Origin: Ahniella affigens
GTDB taxonomy: Bacteria; Pseudomonadota; Gammaproteobacteria; Xanthomonadales; Ahniellaceae
Length of the DNA: 64,000 nt
Direction of reading: 5' to 3'
NCBI RefSeq assembly: GCF_003015185.1
Contig: NZ_CP027860.1
Coordinates: 2,976,001 to 3,040,000 of the forward strand
The position numbers and the translations under genes are program-made. Of the stretch, positions 25,718-34,167 are shown in pieces. Below the pieces are notes generated by a model. That model was not told the DNA's origin and searched no databases. It saw nothing but the letters and a program-made list of their open reading frames with translations. Within the stretch, counting starts at the first letter, position 1. Every line of letters begins with the position of its first letter.

Positions 25718-27904
25718 ATGAGCACCCCCCAATCGATACTGAGCACCATTCCCAGTACTCGGAAGCGCCCGAACAACACCCCGCTGGCTGCCAGTGCGCT
25801 GCGGGTCAACATTCGTGGCTTGATCGCCGAATTCGAACTTCGGCACGAGTTTAGAAACGACACACGCCAAGCGATTGAAGCGATTTTCACGATTCCCGTG
25901 CCGCTCGATGCCGCGTTTCTGGGCATGACCGCGACCCTGGCTGGCGACACCTTGCGCGCCACCGTGCAGCCCACCAAGACTGCCGAGACGCGCTATGACG
26001 ACGCGATCGATCATGGCCATAGCGCGGTGCTTTTGGAGCAATTGGAGCCTGGGCTTCTCTGCCTCAATCTGGGCAACTTGAAGCCCGGCGAAACGGGCAG
26101 CATCACGCTCACCTTCGCCACGGCCCTCGCCTGCTCGGATACGGCCGCGCGCCTCGTGCTGCCACTAGTGCACCGGCCCCGATATGGCCGCTACCACATG
26201 GAGCCATACGCCGTCCCGACGACCGATTTCGCGGTCGAGTATCCGCTCGAACTTGACGTGACCATCCACGGCGACTTGGCACAATGCCCGATTACGTGCA
26301 CACACCCAGGCGTGCGGTTTGCCAGTCACGCGGGCAGTCTGCAGTTGCAGGTTTCGTCGGCCATGCTCGATCGCGATCTGGTCGTACAGATCGATCTGTC
26401 GCGCATGCCCGTCACGCAGATTCGCTGGCTCGACGATGGCGATCAGATGATTGCGTTGCTGGCCTTGTTTGCGCCAGGCGCAACCGACGTCACGCGACAA
26501 GCACCGATCGATCTTTGCCTGTTGCTCGACTGCTCCGGCTCGATGGCAGGTGATGCCATCGTGCAATCACGCGCCGCGCTCGCAGCGATCACCAATGCGC
26601 TGATCAATGAGGACCGCATCCACGTCATCCGCTTTGGCTCTAGCTTGGTGCCTTTGTTCCGACGCCCCATGGCCGCGAGCGCGCCTGTCAAGGCCGCCTT
26701 GCTTGATTTGCAACAGACGATCGACGCCGATCTCGGTGGCACCGAAATGGCTGCGGCCCTTGATGCTGCAGTTCATTCACTCCAACGCGGCGACCGAGCG
26801 GATTCGCGCAAGGTCATCATTCTGGTCACTGATGGTGCCGTGCAGCCGAGTCAACTCCGTGACGCGAGCGCACATGCCGCCCAAGCCGGCGTGCGCGTGT
26901 TCGTGGTTGCCGTTGGCAGCAGTGCCGGTGTCGATGCTTTGCAACCGCTGGCGGATGCGACGCAGGGTGTGTTGGAACGGGCGGTGCCGGCCGAACCGAT
27001 CGATGGCGGCGTGATGCGACACTTTCGCCGCGCCCGCGCCGGGCGCGCCATCGCGCTGGAACTGGGGTGTCCCGAAGGCACTCGAATGCCACCGATGGCA
27101 CCGTTGTATCCGGGCGATGCTGGGCTGCTACCCCTGTTCATCGTCAAAGCAGTCGCAGGCAGTGTGCGCGCGCAGTGGGCGGATCAACGATTCGAGTTTG
27201 ACGCACCGAGCACAGTCGAATACGACGCTGCGGCACGTGCCTATGCGGGCAAGCGCCTCTTGGACGCTACCCGTGACCAGGCAGCGCGGGAATCGATTGC
27301 GATGCGCTATCGACTGCTGAGCGCCGAGACGTCGGCGGTGCTCGTCAAACTTCGAGCAGATGCCAATGAGGTCGATTCGATGCTGGTGACCATTTCGGTC
27401 CCCCACATGGTTTCTGAAGGCGTAGTCTGCGCAGCGCCTTTACCCGCGCCAGGGTCGATTCCACTGTCGCGGAAGTCGGCACCCGCGCCGGGCACACTTG
27501 CGTTCGACCGGTTGCCTGCCGGTGGACCTGCGTCGGCCAGCCCAGCGATGGTCTATTGCGAGGCCCCATTCGAGTCAGCGCCGATGGAACGCGGCACGAC
27601 ACGCTCACCACCCCTGTCGCCAGCAAAACGGCAGCAGGCCGAGATCTTGCTGCTGGCTTGGTTGATTGCGCACTTGCTTGATCGTGATGGCAGCAGTGAT
27701 GACAATCGATCGCCATTCGATCGGTGGCCAACAGATGATGCCATCTTGATCGAGCGGTATCTCGGTGAGCGTGGCATGACGTTGGGCAATGCAACCAACG
27801 ACTTGGCCCTGCTTGGCGAACTGCTCGATCGTCCGTATGCGCCCGAGCTCAATGAAGCACAGGAGATCACGCTGGCGCGGTTGCGCGCGATCGTCGCCAC
27901 GTGA
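25718..27904 (+). CDS. VIT and von Willebrand factor A domain protein
   Basis: This 728-aa protein has an N-terminal VIT domain (residues ~20-150: NIRGLIAEFELRHEF, FTIPVPLDAAFLGM, LNLGNLKPGETGSI). A vWA domain starts near residue 265 with the metal-adhesion motif DCSGSMAGD and continues with GGTEMAAAL and ILVTDGAV. The C-terminal ~200 residues include a low-complexity proline-rich stretch. No signal peptide is seen, so a cytoplasmic scaffold role is possible. AGGAGGAA lies just before ATG 25718. Bacterial VIT/vWA proteins are poorly characterised, and the function here is unknown. Confidence 0.9.
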   Translation: MSTPQSILSTIPSTRKRPNNTPLAASALRVNIRGLIAEFELRHEFRNDTRQAIEAIFTIPVPLDAAFLGMTATLAGDTLRATVQPTKTAETRYDDAIDHGHSAVLLEQLEPGLLCLNLGNLKPGETGSITLTFATALACSDTAARLVLPLVHRPRYGRYHMEPYAVPTTDFAVEYPLELDVTIHGDLAQCPITCTHPGVRFASHAGSLQLQVSSAMLDRDLVVQIDLSRMPVTQIRWLDDGDQMIALLALFAPGATDVTRQAPIDLCLLLDCSGSMAGDAIVQSRAALAAITNALINEDRIHVIRFGSSLVPLFRRPMAASAPVKAALLDLQQTIDADLGGTEMAAALDAAVHSLQRGDRADSRKVIILVTDGAVQPSQLRDASAHAAQAGVRVFVVAVGSSAGVDALQPLADATQGVLERAVPAEPIDGGVMRHFRRARAGRAIALELGCPEGTRMPPMAPLYPGDAGLLPLFIVKAVAGSVRAQWADQRFEFDAPSTVEYDAAARAYAGKRLLDATRDQAARESIAMRYRLLSAETSAVLVKLRADANEVDSMLVTISVPHMVSEGVVCAAPLPAPGSIPLSRKSAPAPGTLAFDRLPAGGPASASPAMVYCEAPFESAPMERGTTRSPPLSPAKRQQAEILLLAWLIAHLLDRDGSSDDNRSPFDRWPTDDAILIERYLGERGMTLGNATNDLALLGELLDRPYAPELNEAQEITLARLRAIVAT

Positions 27905-28039
27905 GTCCAACGCGCATCGGGCACGTTCGAAATTGACGTCATCATTCGGGCTGCTGCGCGTTGCCGCAGCCCGAACGCCACTGCCGCTGGCGTTGACGCG
28001 CCTGCTAGGCTTCAGCGCTCATCAACCTACTGACCAGTC

Positions 28040-28651
28040 ATGTCCGAATCTTCGCTCAGCATTGGTACCGATGGCCTGCCCCGCTGCCGCTGGTGCGGCT
28101 TCGCGCCGGAATTCGAGCCCTACCACGATCGTGAATGGGGCTTTCCGGTTGCCGACGATCAGCGCTTGTTTGAAAAGCTGAGTCTGGAGTTGTTTCAGTC
28201 GGGGCTCAGCTGGCGCACGATCTTGAACAAGCGGGACGCGTTTCGAGCTGGCTTTGCGCAGTTTGAGCTGAGCCGGGTTGCGGCATTCAATGAGGGCGAT
28301 GTGACGCGGCTGCTCGCCGATCCGGGCATTGTTCGGCATCGTGGCAAGATCGAGGCCGTGATCCAGAATGCGCGCGCGGGGCTCGCAGTTCAGCAAACAT
28401 TTGGAACTTTGGCGGCGTACTTTTGGCAATTCGAGATCCTTCCCAAGAAGAACGAGCCCGCATCAGAAAAATCAGCGCCATGCGTCGCCCTGGCCAAGGA
28501 TTTAAAGAAGCGGCAATTCAAATTTGTTGGGCCGACCACCGTGTATGCGTTCATGCAGGCGGCGGGGTTGGTCAACGATCATGATCGTACTTGCACGATC
28601 CACGCGCTTGCCGAGGCGGCGCGTCGGGCGTTTGTTTTGCCGAAGACCTGA
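28040..28651 (+). CDS. tag: DNA-3-methyladenine glycosylase I
   Basis: The enzyme removes 3-methyladenine from alkylated DNA, starting base excision repair. The family pattern is plain: RCRWCG at the N-terminus, YHDREWGFPV, LFEKLSLELFQSGLSW (substrate pocket Trp), RHRGKIEAVIQNARA, and the C-terminal zinc ligands (H in HDRTC with the final Cys). Length 203 aa is slightly longer than E. coli Tag (187). It is a single gene followed by repeats. Confidence 0.93.
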   Translation: MSESSLSIGTDGLPRCRWCGFAPEFEPYHDREWGFPVADDQRLFEKLSLELFQSGLSWRTILNKRDAFRAGFAQFELSRVAAFNEGDVTRLLADPGIVRHRGKIEAVIQNARAGLAVQQTFGTLAAYFWQFEILPKKNEPASEKSAPCVALAKDLKKRQFKFVGPTTVYAFMQAAGLVNDHDRTCTIHALAEAARRAFVLPKT

Positions 28652-28747
28652 GGAGGGTCTGGACACGCGTCGACCGATGGTTGGGATAGTGGGCAATCAG
28701 CCGGTGCGGCGTCGATCGACGCTAGCCCTTTGTATACCGAAACAACG

Positions 28748-28950
28748 TCAAACTCACCCCGGATCAAGTCCGGGGTGACGAGAGGTGGCGTGGGGATCGG
28801 TGGGAGACCGCTCCGTTCCGCAGATTGAAGCCGTGGCAGCGCTAAGTGCTTCAAACTCACCCCGGATCAAGTCCGGGGTGGCGAGAGGTGGCGTGGGCAT
28901 CGGTGGGAGACTGATTCGTTCCGCAGATTGAAGCGTTGGCCACACCGCGA
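28748..28950 (+). repeat. Tandem pair of 103-bp REP units (CCCCGGATCAAGTCCGGGG type)
   Basis: TCAAACTCACCCCGGATCAAGTCCGGGGTG begins at 28748 and at 28851. Both units continue with GAGAGGTGGCGTGG and TCCGCAGATTGAAG. The 19-bp palindrome also occurs at 17342 and 17453. The gap between tag and the NmrA-like gene (28652-28980) holds nothing else. Confidence 0.85.
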
Positions 28951-28980
28951 CAAACGCGAATGCTCAATGGCCCGACCGCC

Positions 28981-29814
28981 TCACAACCAAGACGCGCGAT
29001 GGTCCGTCGCGTATTGTACAAACGAGATTGGCGCACGCCCCAATAGGCGCGGCACATGCTCGGTCACACGAGCAGCATAGCCCGCCTTGAACGCATCCAG
29101 AATCACGAGCAGAAATTCCGTGTAATCGGCGGGAACGCCGGCACCAAGCATCCCTTCGCGCATGGCCTCGACGCTGATGTCCGTATAGCCGATCGTTCGG
29201 CCAGCGACGTCACTGAGAATCGCCGCAATCTGGTCGTGGTCGAACGCTTCGCTGCCGGTCAGATCAAGGTCACGATTGTCTTCGGCCTGGCTGTTGAACA
29301 GCACTGCGGCAACGGCTGCCACATCGCGGGTGTCGATAAAGCTGCCAGCCGCCTTGCCGACCGGCAGAAAAATCTGGCCGTGCTCGCGGATGCCTTGTAC
29401 CCAAAAGGTGTGGAAGTTCTGCATGAACCAATTCGGGCGGATCACATTCCAGACCAAACCCGACTGCTCAAGATGCAACTCGGCCCGACGAAACGGAATA
29501 TGGTCATCGGCATTCGCGCCCATCGCCGACAGCAGCACGATCTTTTGAACGCCCGCTGCTTTCGCGGCATCGATCGCCGGAATCAGCAACTCATGCTGAT
29601 TCGCATAACCGGGCGGGCACATTAGGAACGCCTGGTCGATGCCTTGGAAGGCCGTTTGCAGACCATCGCTGGTGGCAAGGTTTAAGAGCACGGTGCCCGG
29701 TTCTGAACTGGGACGACTGGTAGCCTTGATGACCGTATGGCCGGTCTGGATCAGCAGCGGAATGAGGGCGGAACCGATTTGACCGTTGCCGCCGGTGACG
29801 AGAATGCGAGACAT
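28981..29814 (-). CDS. NmrA/QOR2-like NAD(P)-binding protein
   Basis: The 277-aa atypical short-chain dehydrogenase carries the dinucleotide motif ILVTGGNGQIGSAL at the N-terminus. It continues with the NmrA-type sequence VQKIVLLSAMGAN, VIRPNWFMQNF and GSFIDTRDVAAV. Many such proteins are quinone or NADPH sensors or reductases. The start ATG 29814 has AGGAG upstream. It is divergent from an AraC-type regulator, 120 bp apart, which probably controls it. Confidence 0.9.
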   Translation of the reverse strand: MSRILVTGGNGQIGSALIPLLIQTGHTVIKATSRPSSEPGTVLLNLATSDGLQTAFQGIDQAFLMCPPGYANQHELLIPAIDAAKAAGVQKIVLLSAMGANADDHIPFRRAELHLEQSGLVWNVIRPNWFMQNFHTFWVQGIREHGQIFLPVGKAAGSFIDTRDVAAVAAVLFNSQAEDNRDLDLTGSEAFDHDQIAAILSDVAGRTIGYTDISVEAMREGMLGAGVPADYTEFLLVILDAFKAGYAARVTEHVPRLLGRAPISFVQYATDHRASWL

Positions 29815-29874
29815 GGGGAACTCCTGTGGTTTGGAAAGTGTGGGTATTCTGCACGCCAAATTGCGTACGTTGAA

Positions 29875-29901
29875 TGGACATTCGTCCGCTTTTCATGTCC
29901 A
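29875..29901. promoter_or_regulatory. Inverted repeat in divergent promoter region
   Basis: TGGACA (29875-29880) and TGTCCA (29896-29901) form a 6-bp inverted repeat with a 15-base spacer, in the 120-bp gap between the NmrA-like and AraC-type genes. It is a plausible binding site for the regulator, but short enough to occur by chance. Confidence 0.35.
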
Positions 29902-29934
29902 ATAGTCCGCCCTTTCGGATGATTGACTAATCAC

Positions 29935-30894
29935 ATGGACCTTTTGACCGACCTGTTGCAGCAAGCGGGTTTGCGCCGACGACCCTTGAATTTGCGCGCG
30001 CTGGCACCGGGCATGGCCCTGCGATTCCCGTGCCCCAAGAGCCTGGGGCTGCACGCGCTGCTTCGCGGACAGGTCTACGTCCACGCGCCGGATCTAGGCG
30101 AGCCCATTCGGATGCAGGCTGGCGATGCGCTGGTGATGGCGCGCGGCGTGACTCACACGTTGAGTCTGGACGCCAAGCCTCCCGACCCAGAGACTGAAAC
30201 GGCCGTCTGCTCGGTGCTCGATTCGCCCGAGCACGCCTTCGATCCCAATGCTGACACGCAACTACTGAGTGGCGCCTATCAATTCTGGAACGAGCCGTTG
30301 CATCCATTTCTGCGCGATCTGCCGGCTTGGTCGGTGATTCGCAAAGACAGCCTGACCGCCTTGTCACCGTTGCCGCTAACGCTTGGATTGCTCGATCGCG
30401 AATTGCGCGCGCCAGCGCTCGGCGTCGCGGCCGTGACGAATGGCCTGATGGATGCCCTGTTTTCGTTCGCCTTGCGTGAACTCAGCGAACGCCTGGGCCA
30501 GTCACAAAGCGGTTGGCATGCAGCCGTGCGGGATGCACCCATTCGCACCGTCTTGGCGCGCATGCATGAAGACCCGGCGCATGCGTGGACGCTGGAAGAA
30601 TTGGCGCGCGCTGCGGGCTTGTCTCGAACTGTTTTGGCCGAGCGCTTTCGGACGGCGCTCGGCGATACGCCCCTGAATCACTTGCGAACCCTACGCATGC
30701 AGAGGGCGATGCATCTGCTCAGTACGACTGAGCACGCATTGGAGCGGATCGCCGGACTCGTCGGCTACCAAGATGCGTTCGGCTTCTCGAAGGTGTTCAA
30801 GCGCTGCACAGGCATGGCACCCAGACAGTTTCGTGAGCAGGACCGGCAATCACAACAAGATCCATGGCGCTTTCAAAGCGCCGTGACCGCATGA
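29935..30894 (+). CDS. AraC-family transcriptional regulator with cupin domain
   Basis: The 319-aa protein has an N-terminal cupin_6-type sensor domain (LHALLRGQVYVHAP, GDALVMARGVTHTL). Two helix-turn-helices of the AraC type follow at the end: WTLEELARAAGLSRTVLAERF, then ERIAGLVGYQDAFGFSKVFKR. Regulators of this group often control the adjacent divergent oxidoreductase gene, here the NmrA-like gene. I use ATG 29935. The ligand is unknown. Confidence 0.93.
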   Translation: MDLLTDLLQQAGLRRRPLNLRALAPGMALRFPCPKSLGLHALLRGQVYVHAPDLGEPIRMQAGDALVMARGVTHTLSLDAKPPDPETETAVCSVLDSPEHAFDPNADTQLLSGAYQFWNEPLHPFLRDLPAWSVIRKDSLTALSPLPLTLGLLDRELRAPALGVAAVTNGLMDALFSFALRELSERLGQSQSGWHAAVRDAPIRTVLARMHEDPAHAWTLEELARAAGLSRTVLAERFRTALGDTPLNHLRTLRMQRAMHLLSTTEHALERIAGLVGYQDAFGFSKVFKRCTGMAPRQFREQDRQSQQDPWRFQSAVTA

Positions 30895-30907
30895 TGGCGG
30901 CGCTGGA

Positions 30908-32566
30908 TCATGGCGCCAGTTTGCGTTTCAACGCGCGCGCCAATGGCGCCGGCAGTTTCGGAAGTGCCCTCAAAAGATGCGGCAGAATGGCGCGTTTTGC
31001 ACCAGACAAGGACTCCGGCACGACCGCTTCGATCAGGTGAGGCCCTGGATGCGCGAGTGCGTATTCGAACGCCTTGACGAAATCTTCGGCCGTGTCGGCC
31101 CGCGTGCCATGCACGCCCATGCCTTGCGCCAATCGTGCGAATTCCAGGTTCGGACCATTGAGGTCCAATTGCGAGCGCGCTTTGTCGCCAATCCGCTCCG
31201 CGCCAACACGCTCCAACTCCACATTGAGCACGGAGTACGAACGGTTGTTGAAGATGATGGCGGTGACGTTCAGATGCTCGCGGGCCATCGTCCACAAGGC
31301 TTGGATCGTGTACATCGCGGTGCCGTCGCCAATCAAGGCAATGACGGGGCGATCGGGGCAAGCAATCGCGGCACCAATCGCATTCGGCAAACCTTGACCA
31401 ATGGCGCCACCGGTCAGAGTGATCAGGTCATGGCGCGGCGCACCAGCCGTCATCATCGGCAACATCAAGCCTGAGGTGATCGCCTCGTCGACGATGATCG
31501 CGCGCTCAGGCAGCAAATGACCGACGGCTTTGCAGACTTTCTCCGCAGTCAAACGACCGCGTGGCCGGCCTGGGCGACCAGCAGGCTGCAAGACGGGCGT
31601 CGTGCTGCCCGCCCCTGTGGCATCGACCACGGCTTGCAGGCTGCCTGCCACATCCTCGTCTGGTTTCGCAAGCACATGCACATTGCACGTCTTCGGCACG
31701 AGTTCGCTCGCCTTGCCGGGATACGCAAAGAACGACACGGGGGGCTTGGCATCGACCAGAATGAGATCATCGAGCCCATTCAATTGCACACCCGCGAGCT
31801 CGGCGAGATACGCAATACGCTCCACCGTCGGCAGACCGGCGCCGCGTTCGAGCCGAGTCGGAAATACTTCGGCCAAGACCTTGATCCCGTGCTTGGCAGC
31901 AAGTTTCGCAGACGCGAGCAACGCTGGTTCGCGCAAGGCTCGGCAACCCAGCAACAGGGCCACTTTGCGACCCGATTGCAGCACTTTCGCGATCGCTTGA
32001 ACGGTGTCTGCGCTGGCGAGTTTCGGGGCAGGCAATGGCGGCGGCGGTGCGGCCACGCCACCGTCGCCCCACGACACATCGGCTGGCAGAATCAGCGTGG
32101 CGACTTGCCCCGGATAGCCGCGCGCGGCCGCAATGGCATCGGCCGTATCGCGACCCAGTTCAGCTGTCGCCTTTGACGTGCGCACAAAGCCAGGCGAGAC
32201 GTTGCGAGCGACGGTTTCGATATCCGACTGCAGCTGCGCATCGAGCGGCACATGGTAGGTCGCATGATCGCCCACGATGTTGACGATCGGCACTTTGCCC
32301 TTGCGCGCGTTGTGCAGATTTGCGAGGCCGTTGCCAAGTCCGCAGCCGAGGTGCAGCAGCGTTGCTGCCGGCTTGTCGGCCATGCGCGCATAGCCATCGG
32401 CAGCGCCGGTTGCCACCCCTTCAAACAGCGCGAGCACAGCGCGCATCTTGGGTTCGTCATCGAGTGCCGCGACAAAGTGCATTTCGCTCGTGCCGGGATT
32501 GCTGAAACAGACCTCGACACCAGCATCGACCAACGTTTTCATCAGGGCTTGGGCGCCATTGGGCAT
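30908..32566 (-). CDS. Thiamine-diphosphate-dependent enzyme, acetolactate-synthase-like
   Basis: The 552-aa protein has the full ThDP fold. The N-terminal Pyr domain contains the catalytic Glu in LFEGVATGAADGYARM. The C-terminal PP domain carries the metal-binding motif GDGTAMYTIQALWTMA, ending in NNRSY. It resembles the stand-alone acetolactate synthase/benzoylformate decarboxylase branch, with no regulatory ilvN subunit nearby, so a catabolic decarboxylase or carboligase is likelier than branched-chain biosynthesis. The substrate is not readable. TGGAG lies before ATG 32566. It is the last gene of the operon with the oxidase and the FAD dehydrogenase, separated from them by the amplified hairpin element. 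Confidence 0.9.
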   Translation of the reverse strand: MPNGAQALMKTLVDAGVEVCFSNPGTSEMHFVAALDDEPKMRAVLALFEGVATGAADGYARMADKPAATLLHLGCGLGNGLANLHNARKGKVPIVNIVGDHATYHVPLDAQLQSDIETVARNVSPGFVRTSKATAELGRDTADAIAAARGYPGQVATLILPADVSWGDGGVAAPPPPLPAPKLASADTVQAIAKVLQSGRKVALLLGCRALREPALLASAKLAAKHGIKVLAEVFPTRLERGAGLPTVERIAYLAELAGVQLNGLDDLILVDAKPPVSFFAYPGKASELVPKTCNVHVLAKPDEDVAGSLQAVVDATGAGSTTPVLQPAGRPGRPRGRLTAEKVCKAVGHLLPERAIIVDEAITSGLMLPMMTAGAPRHDLITLTGGAIGQGLPNAIGAAIACPDRPVIALIGDGTAMYTIQALWTMAREHLNVTAIIFNNRSYSVLNVELERVGAERIGDKARSQLDLNGPNLEFARLAQGMGVHGTRADTAEDFVKAFEYALAHPGPHLIEAVVPESLSGAKRAILPHLLRALPKLPAPLARALKRKLAP

Positions 32567-32588
32567 CGTGGTCTCCAGTTATCTGTTT

Positions 32589-32997
32589 GGGAGGGTCTGA
32601 ATAAGTCCATCCTGGACTTTCAGACCCGCACTGAGTCCGGCACATGTCCGGACTCAGTGCTCCAGAATCAATCACTTACGTGCTTGATCCTGGGCGGGCC
32701 ATCCATGGCCAGTATTTGCTGGTCTGAATAAGTCCATCCTGGACTTTCAGACCCGCACTGAGTCCGGCACATGTCCGGACTCAGTGCTCCAGAATCAATC
32801 ACTTACGTGCTTGATCCTGGGCGGGCCATCCATGGCCAGTATTTGCTGGTCTGAATAAGTCCATCCTGGACTTTCAGACCCGCACTGAGTCCGGCACATG
32901 TCCGGACTCAGTGCTCCAGAATCAATCACTTACGTGCTTGATCCTGGGCGGGCCATCCATGGCCCGCATCGCCTCTGAACTTGTTCAGAGGCTCCTT
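32589..32997 (+). repeat. Threefold tandem copy of the multi-hairpin element
   Basis: GGTCTGAATAAGTCC recurs at 32594, 32721 and 32848, exactly 127 bp apart, and the three units look identical. Each unit holds hairpins 1-4. In units 1 and 2 hairpin 4 loses its right arm (CATGGCCAGTATTTGCT in place of CATGGCCCGC). Only the last unit continues into hairpin 5 and the end GGCTCC. Compared with 16013, hairpin 2 reads CACTGAG/CTCAGTG, not CAATGAG/CTCATTG, a compensated pair change. It lies between two genes of one operon and encodes the C-terminus of the oxidase. Confidence 0.9.
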
Positions 32998-34167
32998 TGG
33001 TTGGCCGATCTGCGCCTGGACGCTCGTATCCAGACACGCCGGGCCAATGTCAGCAAGCCGGCGCACGCCGGTCAAGGCCATCGCGACTTGCAGTTCCTTT
33101 TGCCAGCGACCAAGCAAGGTGTGCAACGCGGACTCGCCGCCCGCGGCTAAGGCGAACACCCATGGTCGGCCGATCATCACTGCCTTGGCGCCGAGCGCGA
33201 GCGCCCGGAACACATCAATGCCACTACGCACGCCACCATCCACCAGCACATCGAGCTTGCTGCCGCAGGTCCGGGCAATGTCGGGCAGCGCCAAAGCCGT
33301 TGCCCGCACACCATCCAATTGGCGACCACCGTGGTTCGACACGATGAGCCCGTCAGCGCCCAGCTTCGCGGCCTGCTCGGCGTCCTCAACATCGAGAATC
33401 CCTTTCAGGATCAACTTACCAGGCCAACGCTCGCGGAGTCGCGCGATGTCGTCCCAGGTCACGGTCGGGTCGAACTGTGCATCGATCCAACTGCGGAACG
33501 CTTCGAAATCGCCAGCAGCCGGGCCGTGACCCGCGAGATTCGCAAAGCTCAGCGGCTTGCCTCGTAGGGCAACATCGACGATCCAACGCGGCCGACGCAG
33601 GACCTGACTGACCCGTAACAACTTGGGACCGAGACCGGGTGTCGCAACGCCATTACGCACATCGCGATGACGCGAGCCAGCCAGCGGCAAGTCAACCGTG
33701 AACACCAAAGTCTGCACACCGGACGCGGCAACACGGCGCAGAATCGCATCCACCACACTGCGATCACGCAACATGTAGAGCTGGAACCAATTCAGCATCG
33801 CGCCCGCTGCGGCGACTTCCTCGATGCCACAAATGCCGACGGTGGACAGCGTGAACGGCACGCCGCGCGCGTTTGCCGCCCGCACGGCCTGCACTTCGCC
33901 GCGCCGCGCGGACATGCCACCCAGTCCGATGGGCGCAAGCACGAGCGGCATCGCCAGGGTTTGGCCAGCAACCCTGGCGTCTGTTTCGATCTGGTCGACA
34001 TTGACGAGCACGCGCTGACGCAGCAGGACTTGTTGCCACGCGGACGTGTTCGCGCGGAGCGTTTGCTCCTCACCCGCGCCGCCATCGATGTAGTCAAACA
34101 GAAAACCCGGCAGACGCCGTTTGGCGCGTTCGCGATAGTCGGCAACGGTAGCGGGAAATTGGCCCAT
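32926..34167 (-). CDS. FMN-dependent alpha-hydroxy-acid oxidase (LldD family)
   Basis: The 413-aa enzyme oxidises L-2-hydroxy acids such as lactate to the 2-oxo acid. The fold is the FMN-TIM barrel: FDYIDGGAGEE, MPLVLAPIGLGGM, the active-site His in SNHGGRQLDG, and VDGGVRSGIDVFRALALGA for phosphate binding. LDTSVQAQIGQP near the end is where family members usually stop. The last 23 residues (from KEPLNKF to the end) and the stop codon are encoded by the inserted repeat. The start overlaps the upstream stop by one base (TGATG). The 2-oxo acid product could feed the ThDP enzyme downstream. Confidence 0.92.
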   Translation of the reverse strand: MGQFPATVADYRERAKRRLPGFLFDYIDGGAGEEQTLRANTSAWQQVLLRQRVLVNVDQIETDARVAGQTLAMPLVLAPIGLGGMSARRGEVQAVRAANARGVPFTLSTVGICGIEEVAAAGAMLNWFQLYMLRDRSVVDAILRRVAASGVQTLVFTVDLPLAGSRHRDVRNGVATPGLGPKLLRVSQVLRRPRWIVDVALRGKPLSFANLAGHGPAAGDFEAFRSWIDAQFDPTVTWDDIARLRERWPGKLILKGILDVEDAEQAAKLGADGLIVSNHGGRQLDGVRATALALPDIARTCGSKLDVLVDGGVRSGIDVFRALALGAKAVMIGRPWVFALAAGGESALHTLLGRWQKELQVAMALTGVRRLADIGPACLDTSVQAQIGQPKEPLNKFRGDAGHGWPAQDQARK

